Positions 34,596 through 42,735 of a stretch of DNA of 64,000 nucleotides are shown here, one piece after another. A model generated the notes under the pieces. That model was not told the DNA's origin. It ran no database searches and was given only the letters and a program-made list of their open reading frames with translations. Numbering within the stretch: the stretch's first letter is position 1; every line of letters begins with the position of its first letter. Where the stretch lies: NCBI RefSeq assembly GCF_037404875.1, contig NZ_JBBELO010000032.1, positions 1-64,000 of the forward strand, in the 5' to 3' direction. Made by a program: the position numbers and the translations under genes. Origin of the DNA: Orlajensenia sp037404875 (GTDB lineage: Bacteria; Actinomycetota; Actinomycetes; Actinomycetales; Microbacteriaceae).

Positions 34596-35426
34596 TCAGC
34601 CGACGTCGTCGGGATTCCTGCCGGTGCGCTCTCCGGCATCCAGGGCCGCGATCTCGGCGAGCTCGTCGGCGTCCAGTTCGAAGCCGTAGACGTCGGCGTT
34701 GCTGGGGATGCGGCTCGCCGTGACCGACTTCGGGATGACGACGTTGCCCTGCTGCAGGTGCCAGCGGATGGCGACCTGAGCCGCCGAGACGCTGTGCCGC
34801 TGCCCGATGGCGCTCAGCACCGGATCGTCCACGGCCCGGCCGCGGGCCAGCGGCGACCAGGCCTCGGTCGCGATGCCGTGAGCGGCGTGGAACTCGCGCA
34901 GTTCGCGTTGCTGCAGCCAGGGATGCAGCTCGACCTGGTTCACGGCGGGGCGAACACCGGTCTCGTCGGCGATGCGGCGGATGTGGGAGGCGTGGAAGTT
35001 GGAGACTCCGATGGAGGCGACCCTGCCTTCCTGCTGCAGGCGGATGAGCGCCCGCCAGGTGGGAACGTAGAGGTCCTGCCGGGGGCAGGGCCAGTGGATG
35101 AGGTAGAGGTCGAGCGCCTCGAGCCGCATCCGTCGCAGGCTCGCGTCGAAGGCGCGCAGCGTGGCACCGAAGCCGTGATCGTCGTTCCAGACCTTGCTCG
35201 TCAGGAACACCTGCGCGCGCGGTACCGCGGATGCCCGCAGCGCCTCCCCGACGCCGTGCTCATTGCCGTAGAGCGTGGCCGTGTCGACGTGCCGGTAGCC
35301 CGCATCGAGCGCCGCGGTCACGACGGCCGGCGTGTCGGCATCCGGCACCTTGTAGACGCCGAGGCCGAGCTGCGGCACCGAGTTGCCGTCGCGCAGCGAC
35401 AGCCTGGTCGTGAGGTCGAGGCCCAT
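34596..35426 (-). CDS. Aldo/keto reductase, 2,5-diketo-D-gluconate reductase type (AKR5)
   Basis: A 276-aa AKR. The catalytic tetrad is visible: Asp/Tyr in HVDTATLYGNE, Lys in VFLTSKVWND, His in YLIHWPCP. The coenzyme pocket motif VVIPKSVTASRIPSNADVY replaces the usual PKSxxxxRIxEN. It is likely an NADPH-dependent reductase for dicarbonyls or methylglyoxal. It lies just 5 nt downstream of the MFS gene on the same strand, so an operon MFS-AKR is likely. Another AKR5-type gene occurs at 52913. Confidence 0.92.
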   Translation of the reverse strand: MGLDLTTRLSLRDGNSVPQLGLGVYKVPDADTPAVVTAALDAGYRHVDTATLYGNEHGVGEALRASAVPRAQVFLTSKVWNDDHGFGATLRAFDASLRRMRLEALDLYLIHWPCPRQDLYVPTWRALIRLQQEGRVASIGVSNFHASHIRRIADETGVRPAVNQVELHPWLQQRELREFHAAHGIATEAWSPLARGRAVDDPVLSAIGQRHSVSAAQVAIRWHLQQGNVVIPKSVTASRIPSNADVYGFELDADELAEIAALDAGERTGRNPDDVG

Positions 35427-35431
35427 CGTGC

Positions 35432-36640
35432 TCAGCTCGGCTGCACCGGTACGGGCTCGGTGTCGGGCATCGGGCTCGCGTCGCGCCCGCGCAGGTCGGG
35501 GTGCCAGCGGCGCGCGAGCACGGGCACGATGAAGCCCACGAAGGCGAAGGCGGTCGCGGCGTAGAACGCGCCGACGGGCGAGTAGGCGTCGATGAGCACG
35601 CCGGCAGCGGCGGATCCGAGGGCGGCGCCGATGAGCTGTCCCGTGCCGACCCAGCCGTAGGCCTCGGCCGTGTCGCTGAACTTGACGCTCGCCGAGACGA
35701 TGGCGAAGAGCACGGCGAGGGCGGGGGCGATGCCGAGACCGGCGATGAACAGGGTGAGGGAGAGCCACCAGAAGTTCATCGCGCCGAGCGCGAGCGCCGT
35801 TCCGACGAAGACGAGCAGCATCCGCCGCGCCGTGGACCATGGTCCGATGGGCACGCGCCCGAAGCTGAGGCCGCCGGCGATGGAGCCGATGGAGAAGATG
35901 GCCAGCACGATGCCGGAGTCCGCGTTGCCGTGGCCGAAGACGGCAACGACACCGGCCTCGATCGCCGCGCAGGCGCCGACGAGCAGGAAGCCGACGATGG
36001 TGGCGAGCATGACGGGAGGACGCCGCAGCACGGTGCCGAAGGCGCGCTTGGATCGCGGGATGCGCACTCGCCCGAGCTCGGGCGAGACGACGAACCAGAT
36101 GCCGCCGCCCACGAGGAACGTCACCGCCAGCAGGATCGCCCAGACGGTGCCGATCTGGGTGGCGACGAAGGTCGTGACCACGGGGCCGACCACCCAGATG
36201 ACCTCCTGGGCCGTCGCGTCGAGCGAGAACAGCGGCGTCAGCTGCCGCGAGTTGACCATCTTCGGGTAGATGGTGCGCACGGCCGGCTGGATGGGCGGAG
36301 TCGACAGGCCGGAGATGAAGCCGACGATCATGTACAGCGGAATGGTCATGGGCACGAGCGCCACGACACTCACCGCGGTCGCACAGATGATGATCGTGAT
36401 CACGATGACCCGGCGCATGCCCCAGATGCCCATGAACCGGCTCGTGAGCGGGCCGGCGATGGCCTGGCCGATGCTCGTCGCGGCGAGCACGAGCCCGGCC
36501 GCGCCGTAGGAGCCGGTCTGACGCTCGATGTGCAGCAGGAAGGCGAGCGAGAGCATGCCGTTCGGGAACCGAGCCGTCAGCTGGGCGGCGATGATGCGCG
36601 CGACGCCCGGGGTTTTCATCAGATCGGTATAGCTGGCCAC
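35432..36640 (-). CDS. MFS transporter
   Basis: A 402-aa transporter with about 12 membrane helices. The loop between helices 2 and 3 carries a degenerate MFS motif A (SRFMGIWGMRRVI). The N-terminal half resembles actinobacterial MFS proteins of the drug/sugar efflux type with no fused domain. The start is GTG 36640 (a TAGGGT box lies 9 nt upstream). The substrate is unknown; co-transcription with a 2,5-diketogluconate-type reductase hints at a sugar-acid or small carbonyl compound, which is inference only. Confidence 0.88.
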   Translation of the reverse strand: MASYTDLMKTPGVARIIAAQLTARFPNGMLSLAFLLHIERQTGSYGAAGLVLAATSIGQAIAGPLTSRFMGIWGMRRVIVITIIICATAVSVVALVPMTIPLYMIVGFISGLSTPPIQPAVRTIYPKMVNSRQLTPLFSLDATAQEVIWVVGPVVTTFVATQIGTVWAILLAVTFLVGGGIWFVVSPELGRVRIPRSKRAFGTVLRRPPVMLATIVGFLLVGACAAIEAGVVAVFGHGNADSGIVLAIFSIGSIAGGLSFGRVPIGPWSTARRMLLVFVGTALALGAMNFWWLSLTLFIAGLGIAPALAVLFAIVSASVKFSDTAEAYGWVGTGQLIGAALGSAAAGVLIDAYSPVGAFYAATAFAFVGFIVPVLARRWHPDLRGRDASPMPDTEPVPVQPS

Positions 36641-36720
36641 GATGCACCCACCCTATCCGGGTTGGAACTGCCGCTGTCAGCGGGTTAGCCTCTACTGATC
36701 ACAGCGAGAGGTACCTGCGC

Positions 36721-37560
36721 GTGCACCATCAGCTCACCAGCGTCGAAGAGCTCGCCGCCGTCCTCGAGGATGGCCGTGCGCCGCGCATCCTCGACGTGCG
36801 CTGGCGGCTCGGTGCCACGGATGGCGAGAGCCGATTCCTCGAGGGGCATATACCGGGCGCGGTGTACGTCGATCTCGACCGGGAACTGGCCGGTCACGGC
36901 GCCGCGACCGACGGGCGGCATCCGCTGCCTGCCGTGCGCGACCTGGAGTCAGCGGCGCGCAGCTGGGGGCTGGGCGACGGCGACGCCGTGGTCGTCTACG
37001 ACGACAACGCCGGCCAATCCGCCGCGCGGGCGTGGTGGCTGCTGCGCTACGCCGGCGTCGCCGACGTACGCGTGCTCGACGGCGGCCTCGCCGCTTGGCG
37101 TGCTGCGGGCCATGCACTCGAGGAGGGCGCGGCCACTCCGCGTTCGGGATCGGTGAACCTGACCTACGGCCACCTGCCGGTGCTCGACATGGACGAAGCG
37201 GCTGCGCTGCCCGCGACCGGCGTTCTGCTCGATGCGCGGGCGCCGGAGCGCTTTCGAGGGGAGGTGGAGCCGGTCGATCCCGTGGCCGGCCACATCCCCG
37301 GCGCCCTCAATGCGCCGAGCTCGGCAAACCTGGCCGCCGACGGCCGCTTCCTGCCCGCCGCCGAGCTGCGTCGTCGGTACGAGGAGCTCGGCGTGAGCGC
37401 CGATGCTGCCGTCGGCGTCTACTGCGGCTCGGGCGTGACCGCTGCCCACGACGCCCTCGCGCTCGCCGTGGCCGGCTTCGAGGCCGCCCTCTATCCGGGC
37501 TCGTGGTCGCAGTGGTCGAACCACCCCGACCGCCCGGTGGAAACATCCCCGGAACATTGA
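36721..37560 (+). CDS. sseA: Tandem rhodanese sulfurtransferase (3-mercaptopyruvate/thiosulfate type)
   Basis: A 279-aa two-domain sulfurtransferase. The N-terminal rhodanese domain (about 8-125, non-catalytic) contains EGHIPGAVYVDLDREL; the C-terminal domain (about 145-270) has the active loop CGSGVTA with Cys235, the wording of 3-mercaptopyruvate sulfurtransferases. It transfers sulfur to cyanide or thiols. The start is GTG 36721. Its position just ahead of an amino-acid ABC and cysteine-synthase cluster fits a role in sulfur metabolism. Confidence 0.93.
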   Translation: MHHQLTSVEELAAVLEDGRAPRILDVRWRLGATDGESRFLEGHIPGAVYVDLDRELAGHGAATDGRHPLPAVRDLESAARSWGLGDGDAVVVYDDNAGQSAARAWWLLRYAGVADVRVLDGGLAAWRAAGHALEEGAATPRSGSVNLTYGHLPVLDMDEAAALPATGVLLDARAPERFRGEVEPVDPVAGHIPGALNAPSSANLAADGRFLPAAELRRRYEELGVSADAAVGVYCGSGVTAAHDALALAVAGFEAALYPGSWSQWSNHPDRPVETSPEH

Positions 37561-37606
37561 GCGTCGAGACTTGATCCATCCCCTGCACAACGAAAGAAGG
37601 AACCAC

Positions 37607-38506
37607 ATGCGCATGCGCTCCGCGATGCCCGCCCTGGTGGCGACGGCCGCAGCCGCAGCACTGCTGCTCACCGGCTGTGTCGACAACAGCACCTCGACCC
37701 CGGCCGCCTCGGGCGCGGCGAGCGATGTGAAGAAGGACGACAAACTGGCCGGCCTGCTGCCCGACTCGGTGACCAAGGCCGGCAAGCTCATCATCGGCAC
37801 CGACCCGACCTACGCGCCCAACGAGTACAAGGACGACGCCGGCAACCCGATCGGCTGGGAGATCGAGCTCGCGGACGCCGTCGCGGCCAAGTTCGGCGTG
37901 AAGACGGAGTACCAGGTCTCCAAGTTCGACAACATCATCCCCTCGGTCACGGGCGGCAAGGCCGACCTCGGGCTCTCCTCGTTCACCGACACCACGGAGC
38001 GCGAGAAGCAGGTGGACTTCGTGAACTACTACACCGCCGGCATCCAGTGGGCCTCCGCAAAGGGCAAGGACGTGGACCCCGACAACGCCTGCGGCCTCAA
38101 GGTCGCCGTGCAGGCCACGACGTATGAGGACACCGACGAGGTCCCCGCGAAGTCGCAGGCCTGCGTCGACGCGGGCAAGCCCGAGATCCAGAAGCTGCAG
38201 TTCGACACGCAGGATGCGGCGACCAATGCCGTGGCGCTGGGCCAGGCCGACGCGCTGTCGGCGGATTCTCCCGTCACCCTCTACGCCGTCAAGCAGACCG
38301 GCGACAAGCTGCAGCTGGCGGGCAAGAGCTTCGATGTGGCTCCCTACGGCATCGTCGTGGCCAAGGACTCGGACCTCACGAAGGCCGTCCAGCAGGCGAT
38401 GCAGGCCCTCGTCGATGACGGCACCTACGGCAAGATCCTCAAGAAGTGGGGCGTCGAGGACGGCGCCGTCGACACGATCGGCGTCAACGCCGCGTCGAAG
38501 GAGTAA
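37607..38506 (+). CDS. Amino-acid ABC transporter substrate-binding lipoprotein
   Basis: A 299-aa extracellular binding protein. The signal peptide ends in lipobox LLTGC (Cys24). The type-3 (polar amino acid) binding fold follows: IIGTDPTYAPNEYKDDAGNPIGWEIELADAVAAKFGV (about 65-100) and the second lobe with DALSADSPVTLYAV. ATG 37607 follows AGAAGG. It is the first gene of a binding protein-permease-ATPase operon (gaps of 5 nt and a 1-nt overlap). Ligand is likely a polar or sulfur-containing amino acid, judged from the downstream enzymes. Confidence 0.93.
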   Translation: MRMRSAMPALVATAAAAALLLTGCVDNSTSTPAASGAASDVKKDDKLAGLLPDSVTKAGKLIIGTDPTYAPNEYKDDAGNPIGWEIELADAVAAKFGVKTEYQVSKFDNIIPSVTGGKADLGLSSFTDTTEREKQVDFVNYYTAGIQWASAKGKDVDPDNACGLKVAVQATTYEDTDEVPAKSQACVDAGKPEIQKLQFDTQDAATNAVALGQADALSADSPVTLYAVKQTGDKLQLAGKSFDVAPYGIVVAKDSDLTKAVQQAMQALVDDGTYGKILKKWGVEDGAVDTIGVNAASKE

Positions 38507-38511
38507 GCGCC

Positions 38512-39504
38512 ATGACGACCGCGACCACGGAACGCGCGGGCATAGCCCCGGCGGAATCCGAGCCCATCCGGGCGATCAAGCTGCGGCATCCGTGGCGCAT
38601 CGTGTTCGCGGTCGTCATTCTGCTCATCGCCGCCGTCTTCCTCATCGACGCGGCGATGCGCCCGGCCTATGACTGGCCGTCGGTCGGAAAGTACCTCTTC
38701 GACCGGCGTGTGTCGGCGGCTGCACTGGTGACCCTGGAGCTCACGGTGCTCGCCATGGTCATCGCCATCGTGCTCGGGGTCGTGCTGGCCGTCATGCGGC
38801 TCTCGCCGAACCCGGTGCTGAAGGCCGTGTCGTGGTTCTACGTGTGGCTGTTCCGTGGAACGCCGGTGTACGTGCAGCTCGTCTTCTGGGGCCTGCTCGC
38901 GACCATCTACCAGAGCATCGACGTGGGCATTCCGTTCACCGGCGTCGAGTGGGCATCCTTCTCGACGCGCGCCGTGCTGAGCGCCTTCTGGCTCTCGGTG
39001 ATCGGACTGGCCCTCAACGAGGCCGCGTACATGTCGGAGATCGTGCGGGCCGGCCTGCTCTCGGTGGACACCGGCCAGCACGAGGCCGCGACGGCCCTCG
39101 GCATGGGCTGGGGACAGACGATGCGTCGGGTCATCCTGCCGCAGGCGATGCGCGTGATCATCCCGCCCACCGGCAACGAGGTCATCTCGATGCTCAAGAC
39201 GACCTCGCTCGTGACGGCGGTTCCCTTCAGCTTCGACCTCTACAACCGCACCCGCGACATCTCGGCCGAGACTTTCAACCCGGTTCCGATGCTCATCGTC
39301 GCCTCGCTCTGGTACCTGTTCTTCACCTCGATCCTCATGGTGGGCCAGTACTTCCTCGAGAAGCGCTTCGCCCGCGGCATCGGCGACCGGCGCGACGACG
39401 GTCCGAAGGATGCGGGAGCCGCACCGGGCGGCGCCGTCCCGATCGCGGGGGCGAACCAGCCCTCCGTGGTCTTCCCGCAGTCGCATGAAGGAGGACACCG
39501 CTGA
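38512..39504 (+). CDS. Amino-acid ABC transporter permease
   Basis: A 330-aa HisM/GlnP-type permease. A cytoplasmic N-terminus and one extra helix (about 30-50) lead into the conserved permease core (from about 70) with the EAA loop EAATALGMGWGQTMRRVILPQ (about 190-210), where the ATPase docks. A 50-residue Gly/Ala-rich cytoplasmic tail is unusual. It probably acts as a homodimer, since only one permease gene is present. The next gene starts within its stop codon (TGATG). Confidence 0.94.
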   Translation: MTTATTERAGIAPAESEPIRAIKLRHPWRIVFAVVILLIAAVFLIDAAMRPAYDWPSVGKYLFDRRVSAAALVTLELTVLAMVIAIVLGVVLAVMRLSPNPVLKAVSWFYVWLFRGTPVYVQLVFWGLLATIYQSIDVGIPFTGVEWASFSTRAVLSAFWLSVIGLALNEAAYMSEIVRAGLLSVDTGQHEAATALGMGWGQTMRRVILPQAMRVIIPPTGNEVISMLKTTSLVTAVPFSFDLYNRTRDISAETFNPVPMLIVASLWYLFFTSILMVGQYFLEKRFARGIGDRRDDGPKDAGAAPGGAVPIAGANQPSVVFPQSHEGGHR

Positions 39505-40310
39505 TGACCGACACGTCCGTTGCGGGCGCGCCCGCGGCATCCGTGACCGCGACACCGATGGTCGAGGCGGTCGGCGTCTCGAAGACCTTCGGCTCGAACC
39601 AGGTGCTGAAGTCGATCTCGCTGACCGTTCTGCCGGGTGAGGTGCTCTGCCTCGTGGGGCCGTCGGGCTCGGGCAAGTCGACCTTCCTGCGGCTGATCAA
39701 CCACCTCGAGACCCTCACATCGGGGCGTCTCAGTGTCGACGGCAACCTCGTGGGCTACCGGCAGTCGGGCGAGAAGCTCTACGAGCTGCACCCCAAGGAT
39801 GCGGCCCGCCAGCGCCGCGACATCGGCATGGTGTTCCAGCGCTTCAACCTCTTTCCGCACATGACGGCGCTCGAGAACGTGATGGAGGCGCCGGTGCGGG
39901 TGAAGGGCCAGTCCAAGGCGGAGGCCCAGAAGCGCGCCCGTGAGCTGCTCACCCGCGTGGGCCTCGCCGACCGCGCCGACTACTACCCCGCGCACCTCTC
40001 GGGTGGGCAGCAGCAGCGCGTCGCCATCGCCCGCGCGCTCGCGATGGAGCCCAAGCTCATGCTCTTCGACGAGCCGACGTCGGCCCTCGACCCCGAGCTC
40101 GTCGGTGAGGTGCTCGATGTCATGAAGGAGCTCGCGCAGTCGGGCATGACGATGATCGTCGTGACGCACGAGATGGGCTTCGCGCGCGAAGTGGCCGACC
40201 GGCTGGTGTTCATGGACGGCGGTGTCGTCGTGGAATCGGGCGACCCCCGCGAGGTGCTCGCCAACCCGCAGCACGACCGCACGAAGGCGTTCCTCTCCAA
40301 GGTGCTCTGA
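39504..40310 (+). CDS. Amino-acid ABC transporter ATP-binding protein
   Basis: A 268-aa ATPase of the GlnQ/HisP branch. Walker A GPSGSGKS (52-59), Q-loop (VFQRFNLFPHMTALENV), signature LSGGQQQRVAIARALA, Walker B LMLFDEPTSALDP and the switch His (VVTHEMGFAREVADR) are complete. ATG 39504 overlaps the permease stop by one base and has GAAGGAGG upstream. It completes the importer encoded by the two preceding genes. Confidence 0.96.
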   Translation: MTDTSVAGAPAASVTATPMVEAVGVSKTFGSNQVLKSISLTVLPGEVLCLVGPSGSGKSTFLRLINHLETLTSGRLSVDGNLVGYRQSGEKLYELHPKDAARQRRDIGMVFQRFNLFPHMTALENVMEAPVRVKGQSKAEAQKRARELLTRVGLADRADYYPAHLSGGQQQRVAIARALAMEPKLMLFDEPTSALDPELVGEVLDVMKELAQSGMTMIVVTHEMGFAREVADRLVFMDGGVVVESGDPREVLANPQHDRTKAFLSKVL

Positions 40311-40345
40311 CCGATCGTCTCCGCCGCTGAGCGAGACCGGCGCAC

Positions 40346-40352
40346 CGTAACG
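40346..40352. promoter_or_regulatory. CGTAACG motif before the cysteine-synthase-like gene
   Basis: CGTAACG lies 37 nt before the -10-like TAGCCT (40390-40395). The same word or its complement recurs in front of 55693, 57725 and 62278. Confidence 0.35.
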
Positions 40353-40402
40353 CGGCGCAACGGCGCGCTCGCGCATCCCGCGGCCGACATAGCCTGTTCC
40401 TC

Positions 40403-41437
40403 ATGCCGAGCCTGCTGCACGACGCCGAGACGGCAGCCGTCGCGCCCGCCGTCGGCGACTGGGAGGTGCTCTCGTCGGTGGCCCAGCTCGTGGGCGAGAC
40501 GCCCGTGGTCGAGCTCGGGCGACTCGCCGCCGGGCTGCCCGGCCGGATCGTCGTCAAGCTCGAGGGCCGCAATCCGGGCGGGTCGTCGAAGGACCGGGCC
40601 GCGCTCGGCATCATCCGTTCCGCAGAGGCGAGCGGAGCACTCGCCCCGGGCGCAACGATCGTCGAGTCCAGCTCGGGCAACACCGGCATCGGCCTGGCGC
40701 TCATCGGCCGCCTTACCGGGCATCCGGTGGTCATCGTGCACTCCGCCGACATCTCGGCCGAGAAGAAGGCGCTGCTGCGGGCGTACGGGGCGAGGCTCGT
40801 CGAGGCCGACTGGGACGCCGCGCCCGACGACGCCGCCAACCCGCGTGCCGTCGCTGCGGCCCTCACGGCCGAGATTCCGGGCGCGTGGCAGTCCCGCCAG
40901 TTCGACAACGCCGACAACCCCAATGCCCACTTCACGGCAACCGGACCGGAGCTCTGGCGCCAGACGGCCGCGCGCGTGACCCACTTCGTCGCCGCGATCG
41001 GCACGGGCGGAACCATCAGCGGAGTCGGCGGCTTCCTCAAGCAGGCCTCGAACGGCGCCGTGCGCGTGATCGGCGCGAATCCCGTGGGGTCGACGTACGG
41101 CGGCGGCGCCGAGGGCCCCATACTCGTGGACGGCGTCGGCACCCGCTGGTCGCGGGACTGGTGGCCGGCCAACGTGCACGCCGCGGTCATCGACGAGGTG
41201 CGCACCATCCCCGATCGTCGGGTGTACGACACGTTGCACGCGCTCGCCCTCGAGGAGGGGCTGCTGCTCGGGCCCTCCTCCGCCCTCGCCGTCGCGACCG
41301 CGCTCGAGATCGCCGCGGATGCCGCGCCCGGCTCGGTCATCGCCGTCATCTCGGCCGACTCGGGCCTGAACTACCTCACCAAGGGCTTCAATGCCGACTG
41401 GCTGCACGCCGCCGGCCTGACGGGAACGGACGCATGA
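40403..41437 (+). CDS. PLP-dependent cysteine synthase/cystathionine beta-synthase-like enzyme
   Basis: A 344-aa fold-type II PLP enzyme. Schiff-base Lys63 sits in NPGGSSKDRAA (the usual Val before Lys is Ser), the substrate loop is SSSGNTGI (89-96) and the phosphate cup is GTGGTISG (200-207). It should catalyse beta-replacement or beta-elimination on a cysteine- or O-acetylserine-like substrate. TAGCCT lies 7 nt before ATG 40403, so it has its own leaderless start. The monooxygenase gene overlaps its stop (ATGA), tying the two enzymes together. Confidence 0.92.
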   Translation: MPSLLHDAETAAVAPAVGDWEVLSSVAQLVGETPVVELGRLAAGLPGRIVVKLEGRNPGGSSKDRAALGIIRSAEASGALAPGATIVESSSGNTGIGLALIGRLTGHPVVIVHSADISAEKKALLRAYGARLVEADWDAAPDDAANPRAVAAALTAEIPGAWQSRQFDNADNPNAHFTATGPELWRQTAARVTHFVAAIGTGGTISGVGGFLKQASNGAVRVIGANPVGSTYGGGAEGPILVDGVGTRWSRDWWPANVHAAVIDEVRTIPDRRVYDTLHALALEEGLLLGPSSALAVATALEIAADAAPGSVIAVISADSGLNYLTKGFNADWLHAAGLTGTDA

Positions 41438-42735
41438 CCCTTACCCACTTCGGCTGGTTCCTCGGCGCGGGCTTCGGAGTTCAGGGATGGGGCGATCCCA
41501 GCTACGGCATCGGCTACGACTGGAAGCAGCCGCAGGTCTACCAGGATGCGGCGCGCGTCTTCGAGGCATCCGGATTCGACCTCTTCGTGATCGAAGACGG
41601 CGTGACGGTGCCCGACACCTACGGCGGCACCGCCGAGGTGAACCTGGCCGCGGCCCGGTTCGTTCCCAAGCACGACCCGCTGCCGCTGGTGCCCTACCTG
41701 CTGGGCGCGACCTCGAAGCTCGGCATCGTGCCGACGCTGAGCGCGAGCTTCTACGAGCCGTTCACGGCCGCACGCCTGCTCTCGACCCTGCAGCACTTCG
41801 CCGACGGCCGCCTCGGCTTCAACGTCGTCACGAGCGGCAGCGACCTGGCCGCCCAGAACTACGGCCTCGACAAGCAGATCGAGCACGACCTGCGCTACGA
41901 CCGCGCCGACGAGTGGGTCGACGTGGTGCGCAAGCTCTGGCGCAGCTGGGAACCCGACGCCATCGTCGAGGATGCGAAGGGCGGCGTGTTCGCCGACTTC
42001 CGCAAGGTGCACACGATCGATCACACGGGCCGCTTCTTCCAGGTGCGCGGGCCCTTGACGAACGCACCACTGGCCGAGGAGCCCGTGATGGTGCAGGCGG
42101 GCGCCTCGGGGCGGGGGCAGGCGTTCGCCGGCAAGCACTCCGACGTCGTGCTCGCCCTGGCCTCCACGCCCGAGCGGATGCGGGCCCACCGGGAGTCGGT
42201 GCGTCAGGCAGCCGCCGACGCCGGCCGCGACCCGGACGCCATCCGCGTGCTGTTCGTCGTGCAGCCGATCGTCACGGCGAACGCCGAGGAGAGCGCCGCG
42301 GTGCGCGCGCGCCGGTCGGAGCTGACGCAGGCGGCCATCGACGAGGCGCTGCAGTCCATCTCGTACCTCACGGGTACCGACTTCAAGCGCTTCGACCTCG
42401 ACGAGCCGCTTCCCGAGCTCACGACCAACAGCAACCAGGGCACGCTCGACAACTTCGTGAAGTCGGCGCCCGACGGGTCGACGCTGCGCGAGATCCTCCA
42501 GACGCGAGCCAACGGCGACGGGCTCGCCGTCATCGGCACGGCCGACGAGGTCGCCGACCACCTCGGCGAGCTCGGTGACGCGGTCGGCGGCGACGGGTTC
42601 CTGTTCACCGGCCAGGTGCATCCGGCGAACGTGCATCGCACCCTCGACAGCCTCGTTCCGGCGCTGCGACGCCGCGGCATCCTGCGCACCGAGCTCGGCG
42701 ACGGCGGCCTGCGCGCGAACCTGCTGGACTTCTGA
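41434..42735 (+). CDS. LLM-class flavin monooxygenase (NtaA/SnaA/SoxA/DszA type)
   Basis: A 433-aa FMNH2-dependent monooxygenase of the bacterial luciferase superfamily: SYGIGYDWKQPQVYQDAARVFEASGFD, the core LGFNVVTSGSDLAAQNYGLD (about 128-147) and VMVQAGASGRGQAFA (about 218-232) are family marks. Relatives split C-S or C-N bonds in organosulfur or chelating compounds (for example YxeK on succinocysteine derivatives). It is translationally coupled to the cysteine-synthase-like gene and to the lyase-like gene. The FMN reductase partner may be the gene at 55693. Confidence 0.92.
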   Translation: MTLTHFGWFLGAGFGVQGWGDPSYGIGYDWKQPQVYQDAARVFEASGFDLFVIEDGVTVPDTYGGTAEVNLAAARFVPKHDPLPLVPYLLGATSKLGIVPTLSASFYEPFTAARLLSTLQHFADGRLGFNVVTSGSDLAAQNYGLDKQIEHDLRYDRADEWVDVVRKLWRSWEPDAIVEDAKGGVFADFRKVHTIDHTGRFFQVRGPLTNAPLAEEPVMVQAGASGRGQAFAGKHSDVVLALASTPERMRAHRESVRQAAADAGRDPDAIRVLFVVQPIVTANAEESAAVRARRSELTQAAIDEALQSISYLTGTDFKRFDLDEPLPELTTNSNQGTLDNFVKSAPDGSTLREILQTRANGDGLAVIGTADEVADHLGELGDAVGGDGFLFTGQVHPANVHRTLDSLVPALRRRGILRTELGDGGLRANLLDF